Of a stretch of 5,953 bases of DNA, positions 1-4,749 are shown piece after piece. Every line of letters begins with the position of its first letter. Positions within the stretch are counted from its first letter, which is position 1. The stretch comes from Candidatus Woesearchaeota archaeon (GTDB lineage Archaea; Nanobdellota; Nanobdellia; Woesearchaeales; ARS49). The stretch is from contig RFLK01000035.1 of NCBI GenBank assembly GCA_003694525.1, positions 1-5,953 of the forward strand, read 5' to 3'. A program made the translations under genes and the position numbers. The notes beneath the pieces are model-generated. The model did no database searches and had not been told where the DNA came from. It saw nothing but the letters and a program-made list of their open reading frames with translations.

Positions 1-12
1 CTTTTTCCTAAT

Positions 13-885
13 GTGAGAGGGATAACTCCTCAAATTTTGGTTTCAATAATCGCAATTTTGGCAGGTTTTGTTGTTATTTTGGTTGTTGTTTTTCCTGCTG
101 TTCGTGATGTTCTTATAGGATCATCTGAAAAATCTGAGTGCAGGTTCAGTGTTCTGTTATCTTCAATTGGGCGTCAGGCAGGTCTTTCAATTCCTGCATC
201 TTGTAAGATGAAGAGGATGAATATAGGGTTGAGTGATCTTGAGCCCATAGTTCCCCTTGCCAAGAAAAGGATTGAGTCGTACAAGTCAGCGGATTATGCA
301 ATAAGCACAGGGGGATCTGCAAGCGATCACTTCAAGCCGAGGGAAAAGGATTATTACAAATGGTCTTTGATGAGGCTGGTCTCTGATGAGCTTGTTGATT
401 GTTTTGATAAGGGTTGGAGAGGTGAGTTGGAATTAGATCCAAGGATTTGGACTAATGTTTATTCCAGGGCTTTTGAAGGAAGAAAAGCAGGCCATTATAT
501 TTGCATTTTATGTTCAAGGATGGTTTTTGGCGATGATGTTAAGAGTTTGTTTTCAGAGCCTGAGATAAAAAGGGGCTTTTTGCTGGCCCCGTTTATGGAA
601 GTTGAAAAAGTTGAGGGAAAATCTTATATGAACTTCTTGTCTGAAGGCGTAAGAGAGGATTGGAAGTACAAGTTGCAATATGCCGGTTTCACTTTAGACG
701 AGCCTTGGGCCGTTCTGTTTGTTGCAGATCCCTTCACCAAGGAAGGGAAGCTTTCAGGTGTTGTTCAGCTAGCAGAGTATGATAAGATAACAACAGACCT
801 TGGAGGGACTGAAAAAAAATATGCTTCTGGAATAATTCCCGGAGTTGAAAGGAGGGAGAGATGCGCAGTCATTATAGGAGATTGA
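13..885 (+). CDS. Prepilin-like protein with N-terminal class III signal and CxxC-containing exported domain
   Basis: Predicted 290-residue protein anchored by one N-terminal helix, with the rest outside the membrane. Residues 2-3 are Arg-Gly, followed by ITPQ and a hydrophobic stretch to about residue 27, as in class III (type IV prepilin-like) signals cut after glycine. The soluble part has six cysteines (43, 64, 130, 164, 167, 284), including CxxC at 164-167 and a CFDKGW stretch at 130-135. I recognise no enzyme domain. GTG 13 is chosen because it gives the shortest leader before the Arg-Gly site. The frame is open to the window edge (codons for LFPNV precede), so the true start could lie upstream; no ribosome binding site is visible. 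Its last 25 bases overlap the next gene and contain that gene's ribosome binding site, so the two are probably co-transcribed. A structural or minor-pilin role is inferred from the signal and neighbours. Confidence 0.8.
   Translation: MRGITPQILVSIIAILAGFVVILVVVFPAVRDVLIGSSEKSECRFSVLLSSIGRQAGLSIPASCKMKRMNIGLSDLEPIVPLAKKRIESYKSADYAISTGGSASDHFKPREKDYYKWSLMRLVSDELVDCFDKGWRGELELDPRIWTNVYSRAFEGRKAGHYICILCSRMVFGDDVKSLFSEPEIKRGFLLAPFMEVEKVEGKSYMNFLSEGVREDWKYKLQYAGFTLDEPWAVLFVADPFTKEGKLSGVVQLAEYDKITTDLGGTEKKYASGIIPGVERRERCAVIIGD
848..855 (+). promoter_or_regulatory. Ribosome binding site of the 57-residue gene
   Basis: AAAGGAGG lies inside the end of the preceding gene, five bases before ATG 861. It is a near-perfect match to the 16S tail complement and is the main evidence that the short frame after it is a real gene. 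Confidence 0.75.
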
Positions 886-1034
886 AGCTTTTTTTTAATA
901 GTGCAGGTCAGGAGTTGCCTGGTTGGGCTTTTATTATAGGTTTGATTCTTGGACTTTTTGCAATTGCTTTTTTGGTCTGGCTAGCTTTAAAAAGTGGCAA
1001 GGCAACTCTCGGTCCTTTGGGGAGGTTGAAGTGA
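861..1034 (+). CDS. Small single-helix membrane protein (57 residues), prepilin-like
   Basis: ATG 861 opens a 57-codon frame ending at TGA 1032-1034. The protein has a basic N-terminus (MRSHYRRLKLFF), then NSAGQELPGW, then a hydrophobic helix at about residues 22-43, and a short basic tail (KSGKATLGPLGRLK). Ala-Gly followed by Gln-Glu-Leu just before the helix resembles a type IV prepilin cleavage site, although the residue before Gly is Ala rather than the Lys/Arg seen in the neighbours. It has no cysteine. Support for it being real: an AAAGGAGG site five bases upstream, a 25-base overlap with the gene before, and a 4-base GTGA overlap with the gene after, which suggest translational coupling. 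Its size makes it easy to miss in automatic annotation. It could be an assembly accessory or very small pilin; function unknown. Confidence 0.72.
   Translation: MRSHYRRLKLFFNSAGQELPGWAFIIGLILGLFAIAFLVWLALKSGKATLGPLGRLK
1019..1025 (+). promoter_or_regulatory. Ribosome binding site deciding the GTG 1031 start
   Basis: GGGGAGG lies five bases before GTG 1031. It selects that GTG over the in-frame ATG at 923, which would add 36 residues that read as out-of-frame sequence of the small gene upstream. Confidence 0.75.
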
Positions 1035-1522
1035 AAAAGGGCAGTATCAGTCCTATTATTGCGATAATTTTGGGCCTTGCTGCCATTTTGATTGTCTTGT
1101 TCGTGTTTGGACAGCCTCTTTATGCGCACGTAAAAAGCGTGTTTAAGGAAAAGGGCGTCCTTGATGTTCTTCCAGAAGAGGGTCAGCAAGGAGGGAGTGG
1201 AGTTCCGATTATAAAAATCTCTGGCGCTAAAGAGGACGTTGTTAACAAGTTGGTTGAAGTTTTGTCTGCTTGTTGGGATTCAAGACCGTCTGATGCGTAT
1301 TTGTGCGCTATTGTTGATCTGGGCCCTGGCTCTCGCGTTGAATTGGATGATGTGCTATCAAAGGTTAAGGTCAACAACCCTTCTCTTTCAAACTCCATTT
1401 GGTATTATAATCAGCCAAGGTTCCCGCTAATGCCAGGGGTGTATGAAGTTTGCACAAAAAAGGAGAGTTATCCAAGAGATTCTATTTTGATATATCCGAG
1501 AGGGACTCGCCTTTGCCGCTAA
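1031..1522 (+). CDS. Prepilin-like protein with four cysteines
   Basis: 163-residue protein starting at GTG 1031. The N-terminus MKKGSISPIIAIILG is a clear class III signal: two lysines, the cleavage glycine, SISP, then a hydrophobic helix to about residue 26. After it comes a Gly-rich linker (about 51-57) and a soluble domain with cysteines at 81, 92, 141 and 162. CWD at 81-83, preceded by LVEVLSA, resembles CFD in the gene at 13-885, so the two may share a fold. An in-frame ATG at 923 gives a longer frame, but its extra residues overlap the 57-residue gene and push the signal inward, so it is rejected. The start overlaps the previous stop by four bases (GTGA). Probably a minor pilin or related surface protein; there is no catalytic motif and the precise role is unknown. 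Confidence 0.85.
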   Translation: MKKGSISPIIAIILGLAAILIVLFVFGQPLYAHVKSVFKEKGVLDVLPEEGQQGGSGVPIIKISGAKEDVVNKLVEVLSACWDSRPSDAYLCAIVDLGPGSRVELDDVLSKVKVNNPSLSNSIWYYNQPRFPLMPGVYEVCTKKESYPRDSILIYPRGTRLCR

Positions 1523-1523
1523 A

Positions 1524-1531
1524 CTTAAAAA
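1524..1531 (+). promoter_or_regulatory. Archaeal TATA-like box for a leaderless transcript
   Basis: CTTAAAAA is centred about 26 bases before ATG 1554, the usual TATA-to-start distance in archaea, so transcription would begin at or next to the start codon. No ribosome binding site precedes that ATG, which fits a leaderless mRNA. It lies in the 31-base gap after the previous gene. Confidence 0.6.
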
Positions 1532-1553
1532 CAAGCACTGATTATTTATTCAA

Positions 1554-1832
1554 ATGGACAAAAAGGGTGCAGAGATCGCAACCAGCACGATTGTTATGAT
1601 TCTAATAGGTCTTGTGGTTTTGGTTGTTGTAATCTTGCTTTTCAGACAGCAGGCGACTGCAGGGGCAAAAGGTTATGGTGAATTTCAAAAGCAGACCTCT
1701 CCAGATGCTTTGAAAAAGTGCAATAATATAATTTTGGGTCGTTTTTGTGCAGAAGGGTCTTCTTGCCCTGAAGGTTCTACTTCTGTGCCCGGCGTTTGGC
1801 CTGATTGTAATACTGTTTGTTGCGAGCGCTAG
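1554..1832 (+). CDS. Small pilin-like protein with six-cysteine C-terminal domain
   Basis: 92-residue protein. The N-terminus MDKKGAEIATSTIVM is the most canonical class III signal in the window: Asp-Lys-Lys-Gly, a cleavage site, then AEI and a long Ile/Val/Leu helix to about residue 29. The mature domain is only about 60 residues and has six cysteines (56, 65, 71, 85, 89, 90), with CPEG at 71-74 and a Cys-Cys pair near the C-terminus, suggesting a compact disulfide-bonded fold. It appears to be its own transcription unit: a TATA-like box before it, no ribosome binding site, and another promoter just after its stop. Small size, simple architecture and a private promoter make it the best candidate here for an abundant (major) subunit, but that is inference; it could equally be a secreted cysteine-rich protein held by its helix. 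Confidence 0.85.
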   Translation: MDKKGAEIATSTIVMILIGLVVLVVVILLFRQQATAGAKGYGEFQKQTSPDALKKCNNIILGRFCAEGSSCPEGSTSVPGVWPDCNTVCCER

Positions 1833-1838
1833 GATATC

Positions 1839-1846
1839 TTTATAAA
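1839..1846 (+). promoter_or_regulatory. Archaeal TATA box for the five-gene block
   Basis: TTTATAAA is centred about 26.5 bases before ATG 1869, the same spacing as the promoter at 1524. It lies in the 36-base gap after the stop at 1832. No ribosome binding site precedes ATG 1869, consistent with a leaderless transcript that would carry the genes from 1869 to 4690. Confidence 0.7.
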
Positions 1847-1868
1847 CTTGTTTTAGTCGGTAGTCTGT

Positions 1869-2291
1869 ATGAAAAAGGGGCAGTTTGCAGTGTTTGAACT
1901 TCTTTTGAAATTTTTGCCTCATATTCTGGTAGCTCTTATTTTGCTTTCAATATTGGTTGGGTTGTATAATTTGTTCGGGCCTTCTAAAAGCCCTGCTGAG
2001 CAGGATTTTGAGAGGGTTATAGGAGAGGTTAAGAGTTTGGAGAGCGGAAAGATAGTGGTTCCTTTGCAAGGAGGGGAGGCTTACACTCTTTTCGCATATT
2101 CTAAGGGCTCTTTTGGAGCTCAAAAGCTTTGCTCTGGCAGTGCTTGCCTGTGTTTGTTTGAGGATGAGCTCCACAGGACTTCTTGCAAGTCTTTTGATGA
2201 CAGGGATTTTGTTTATTCTCGCGTGCGCATCTTTGGGGATAAAAAGACAGTTGTTTTAAGGTATGATGGTGAAAAGATTGTTTTGGAATAG
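1869..2291 (+). CDS. Prepilin-like protein with CxxxxCxC motif
   Basis: 140-residue protein and first gene of the block ending at 4690. MKKGQF begins a class III-type signal, followed by an unusually long hydrophobic region (about residues 7-36) interrupted by Lys14 and Pro17-His18. The soluble part has four cysteines in a tight group (88, 93, 95, 106), with CSGSACLC at 88-95, a spacing that could form two disulfides or bind a metal. The C-terminal part (about 112-140) alternates hydrophobic and charged residues like a small beta domain. ATG 1869 sits one promoter length after a TATA box and is likely leaderless. The last 29 bases overlap the next gene. No enzymatic motif is seen; a surface or pilus-accessory role is inferred from the neighbours. 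Confidence 0.83.
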   Translation: MKKGQFAVFELLLKFLPHILVALILLSILVGLYNLFGPSKSPAEQDFERVIGEVKSLESGKIVVPLQGGEAYTLFAYSKGSFGAQKLCSGSACLCLFEDELHRTSCKSFDDRDFVYSRVRIFGDKKTVVLRYDGEKIVLE

Positions 2292-3072
2292 GAAAGGTGT
2301 TGATCCGAGCCTTTTCTTGGAGCCCCTCTTTGTTATTTTAATTGCTGCTGTTGTGTTTTCCTTGCTTTTTGCAAGATTACACGATATTGGCTCATCCACT
2401 TCTTTTGAAAAGCAATTTTTTGCTGTTGATATTGCTCTGGCTGTGGATTCTTTGCAGGCTTTAAAGCCTGGGATAAATGCAAGAGTTGAGTATCTAATTC
2501 CAGAGTTTAATGTTCTTCTTGACGATGATAGTGTCTTGGTGTATGATTCTTCTCCTGAAGATGCTCGCAAGTTTTGGATTACAAGAGACAATGTTTTGAG
2601 CATCAAAGAAGGCTCTGTTCCCAAAAATAGACGGTTTTCACTTTTCAAGTCGGGAAATTATTTTGGCATTGGCGATTTTGATGTTAATGGGGTTTTTTGC
2701 CCTGAAGGGAGAGTTGACTTCAAAGGATCTCTTGATTATGATGCTCTCTCAGAGCTTGGCGATTCTGCTGTTAAGATCTTTTCAGGAGATGTCAGCATTT
2801 ATGCCCGCGCAAAAGAGACAAGGCCCGTTTTGAAGGTTTATTTTGTTGGCAATTCTTCACTTCTTGCCTGTCGCATAGTCAAGGAGTTGAAGGACGAGGC
2901 CATTGAGGGTTTTGCGATTGTTCCATTGAGTGCAGAACTCGTGGGGCCTGATGACGAGTTGGCAGTTTTGAAAGAGGAGGAGTCTGCTTTGTTTTTTGAT
3001 CTTCCAAGGTCTGCAAGAGACCCTCTTGTTCGTTCAAGAATTGGCGATGTTATAAGGAGGATTTTAGGATGA
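2263..3072 (+). CDS. Membrane-anchored prepilin-like protein with large exported domain
   Basis: 269-residue protein with a longer leader than its neighbours: MMVKRLFWNRKG, then VDPSLFLEP and a helix to about residue 37. A segment at 48-69 (FEKQFFAVDIALAVDSLQAL) is followed by a predicted beta-rich region. Two cysteines, 146 (in CPEG) and 203. The last 80 residues (about 188-269) begin with a strand VLKVYFVGN, continue through a helix and end in ALFFDLPRSARDP plus a final helix. This order faintly recalls an Amidase_3-type fold, but the zinc-binding histidines and glutamate of that family are not visible, so no activity is claimed. Three in-frame starts (ATG 2263, ATG 2266, GTG 2269) are adjacent; AAGGT at 2258-2262 would suit the last best. 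The start lies inside the previous gene and the stop overlaps the next by four bases, implying coupled translation. Confidence 0.82.
   Translation: MMVKRLFWNRKGVDPSLFLEPLFVILIAAVVFSLLFARLHDIGSSTSFEKQFFAVDIALAVDSLQALKPGINARVEYLIPEFNVLLDDDSVLVYDSSPEDARKFWITRDNVLSIKEGSVPKNRRFSLFKSGNYFGIGDFDVNGVFCPEGRVDFKGSLDYDALSELGDSAVKIFSGDVSIYARAKETRPVLKVYFVGNSSLLACRIVKELKDEAIEGFAIVPLSAELVGPDDELAVLKEEESALFFDLPRSARDPLVRSRIGDVIRRILG
3054..3060 (+). promoter_or_regulatory. Ribosome binding site before ATG 3069
   Basis: AAGGAGG, eight bases before ATG 3069 and inside the end of the preceding gene. It supports the 4-base overlapping start (ATGA) of the next gene. Confidence 0.7.
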
Positions 3073-3515
3073 GCAAGGGTGTTTGGGTGTTGGCGGATAT
3101 AGTGTATTGGTTCTTTTACATTCCGCTCACGGCGCTTGTTGTAATTGCGCTTGTAACATTCCCTCAAGGGATGTTCAAGAGTGTTGTTCAGCCTCAAGTT
3201 TTGGAAGCAAAGATTGCAGAGCATAGGCTTTTTAATAAGGTGTCCGTCTTTGATCCTTTTTTGGGATCTCGAAAAGTTGTTCGTGATGATTTCAGGCAAG
3301 CAGCTTCGCTTTATCTTTCAGAAAAGCCTTTTGCTTATCGTATGTCTTATGATGGGGAGGAGTATGTTGGTAACAGGGATTTTTTTGATGTGGCTGAGCC
3401 TCTTGCACCCATAAAGTATCAGAAGTTTGTATCAGAGAGGCAGTTGATGAAAGATGGCAGAAAAGTGAGCGTTAAATTGGAGCAGGTGTATCCTTATGAG
3501 TATGATTTTGAATGA
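3069..3515 (+). CDS. Prepilin-like membrane protein without cysteines
   Basis: 148-residue protein. MSKGVWVLADIVYWFFYIP carries Lys-Gly followed by an aromatic-rich helix (about residues 11-31), so the signal architecture matches the neighbours, although Asp10 precedes the core. The exported part has LEAKIAEHRLFNK at 45-57, likely a helix continuing from the membrane, then a beta-rich region with YDGEEYVGNRDFFD at 94-107, and an acidic, tyrosine-rich end (YPYEYDFE). It has no cysteine. ATG 3069 is set by an AAGGAGG site eight bases upstream and overlaps the previous stop by four bases. The last 20 bases overlap the next gene. I recognise no enzyme; the conserved context suggests a subunit or accessory of the same apparatus. 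Confidence 0.82.
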   Translation: MSKGVWVLADIVYWFFYIPLTALVVIALVTFPQGMFKSVVQPQVLEAKIAEHRLFNKVSVFDPFLGSRKVVRDDFRQAASLYLSEKPFAYRMSYDGEEYVGNRDFFDVAEPLAPIKYQKFVSERQLMKDGRKVSVKLEQVYPYEYDFE

Positions 3516-3936
3516 TAAGGGAGGCGCGCAAGCCATAAACTTCTTGATTTCAGTATTTATAATAGGTTTGGTGCTCTTTTTTGTCTATTTCTTCCTTATA
3601 AAAAGCTATATCTCACAAAGCCAGTTGAAAATTCATTCGTCTGTTCAATCTTTGGAGGTTGAGAGCCTTATCTCTGATTGGGCTTATGAGTATGCAGGGC
3701 TTGACGATATCGGATCGCGAGCTTCAAGTCTGGGGGTTTTTTTCAATGAGAGGGGGTTTGATGTCGAAGGAAATTCGGCTTTTTGCAAGGGGCGTTCTTG
3801 TGTTTTGAAGGTCCGGCCTCCAAAAGATTTGACGCAATGGCCTGAAAGTTTCAATAAGAGAGTTTTTTTTGCATCAGAGGATGGTGTTGAGTTCATGGAT
3901 GTTGAGGTGATTTTATCATGGGATCTTGCGAGGTGA
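3496..3936 (+). CDS. Prepilin-like protein with one cysteine pair
   Basis: 146-residue protein. The leader MSMILNDKGGAQ holds Asp-Lys-Gly-Gly, followed by a hydrophobic helix at about residues 14-35. A charged, probably helical segment follows (about 40-66), then a soluble domain with two cysteines at 97 and 102 (CKGRSC), a likely small disulfide loop. ATG 3496 is preferred because AGGTG lies seven bases upstream (3484-3488); ATG 3502 in the same frame would still keep the signal. It overlaps the preceding gene by 20 bases in another frame. The stop TGA (3934-3936) is part of the next gene's ribosome binding site. Domain order (leader, helix, coiled segment, globular head) fits a pilin-like subunit; specific function unknown. 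Confidence 0.82.
   Translation: MSMILNDKGGAQAINFLISVFIIGLVLFFVYFFLIKSYISQSQLKIHSSVQSLEVESLISDWAYEYAGLDDIGSRASSLGVFFNERGFDVEGNSAFCKGRSCVLKVRPPKDLTQWPESFNKRVFFASEDGVEFMDVEVILSWDLAR
3930..3936 (+). promoter_or_regulatory. Ribosome binding site overlapping a stop codon
   Basis: GAGGTGA, four bases before GTG 3941; its last three bases are the stop of the preceding gene. It selects GTG 3941 over the in-frame TTG at 3926 and links translation of the two genes. Confidence 0.72.
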
Positions 3937-3940
3937 TATT

Positions 3941-4690
3941 GTGAATAGCAAGGGTTTGGATTATGCTGCCTTGCTCGTTTTGATTACTCTTGCGGGGTCT
4001 GCAATGCTTTATTTGCAGGTTTCAAAGAAGTGGGATGCTATAAACTCTAAACAATTGGGTGAGCTTCAGGAGAGCATATTGGAAGTGGAGTCTCAAGTAA
4101 GACTTTATGAGGCGTTTGTTAGAAGCGCTGCGAGAAGATCTATTGAGAAGGTAGCGTTAAGTTCGATAAGAAAACCTTCTTTGCAGGGCTTTGAAGGGGT
4201 TGGCTGCTCTGTCCTCAATTCTTTTGATAATCCGAGAGTGTTGTTATCCCACGACCTTTTCAATGCGTTGTCAAAAGAGCTTAATTCAGAGATTGATAAG
4301 TACTTGTTAGAGTATAATCGAAAGGCGGAAGGTGTGAGCGCTCCTTTGAACAATTTTGTTTTTTATTTTGAGAAAGGAAGGGTCAAAGGCGTTGCTCTCA
4401 AGCCAACGATATTCTCAAGAAAGGGTCTGGTGTTTTCGGTAAGACCTTCTTTTGATGTTATTTTCCCTCATATGTTTGAGAGGTATGTTGCCTCTTATGA
4501 AGTGTTGGAGTCTATTGCAGAGCGTTGCGCTCTCTCAGCAGATGTTGAATCTTGCGCAAAAGATGTTCCTCAGGGATGGTCTGTTGAGCGTTCAGGTGAC
4601 AGGTTCACATTTAAAGTGCCGTTTAATGTTGACAGCGCGTGTTATGTGTTGTTCCTTCCAGGCCAGTCGCTTGATTCAAATCAAAGTTAG
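3941..4690 (+). CDS. Prepilin-like protein with helical stalk and four cysteines
   Basis: 249-residue protein, last of the five-gene block. MNSKGLDYAALLVLITLAG gives a Lys-Gly site and a short helix (to about residue 26). A charged, likely helical stretch follows (about 28-76, rich in Glu, Lys and Gln), resembling the extended helix of pilins, then a globular domain with cysteines at 89, 196, 205 and 234. The 196/205 pair could form a small disulfide loop, with 89 and 234 as a second pair; this is inference. The C-terminal region (about 213-242) reads like paired beta strands. GTG 3941 is chosen because GAGGTGA lies four bases upstream; TTG 3926 would add five residues and overlap the previous gene. 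The frame ends at TAG 4688-4690. A different frame runs on from 4452 to 4748 across the same end. Role inferred from the signal and position only. Confidence 0.82.
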   Translation: MNSKGLDYAALLVLITLAGSAMLYLQVSKKWDAINSKQLGELQESILEVESQVRLYEAFVRSAARRSIEKVALSSIRKPSLQGFEGVGCSVLNSFDNPRVLLSHDLFNALSKELNSEIDKYLLEYNRKAEGVSAPLNNFVFYFEKGRVKGVALKPTIFSRKGLVFSVRPSFDVIFPHMFERYVASYEVLESIAERCALSADVESCAKDVPQGWSVERSGDRFTFKVPFNVDSACYVLFLPGQSLDSNQS

Positions 4691-4710
4691 ATGTCCAGAG
4701 TATCCAAATC

Positions 4711-4718
4711 TTTATATT
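4711..4718 (+). promoter_or_regulatory. TATA-like box upstream of RPA
   Basis: TTTATATT in the 59-base gap before the RPA gene, with the A-rich CCAAATC just upstream as a possible BRE. Applying the 26-base spacing seen at the other two promoters puts the transcript start near 4741. That is close to ATG 4738 (leaderless) or leaves about nine bases before ATG 4750. Confidence 0.55.
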
Positions 4719-4749
4719 ATTGGTGGCATCTGGCAGGATGGGGTGTGAT

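Noticed and set aside
923..1030. ATG 923 as the start of the protein ending at 1522
   Set aside because: The 36 extra residues overlap the small gene at 861-1034 and push the MKKGSISP signal into the interior. GTG 1031 has a GGGGAGG site five bases upstream and the 4-base GTGA overlap.
1239..1430. Second + frame inside the gene at 1031-1522
   Set aside because: It is a shadow frame within a gene that has a clear signal and start, with no ribosome binding site or recognisable features of its own.
3926..3940. TTG 3926 as the start of the 249-residue protein
   Set aside because: GTG 3941 has a GAGGTGA site four bases upstream, avoids overlap with the previous gene, and places the Lys-Gly signal close to the N-terminus.
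4720..4749. TTG 4720 or GTG 4723 as the RPA start
   Set aside because: They lie immediately after the predicted TATA-like box and before the expected transcript start, so they would not be on the main transcript.
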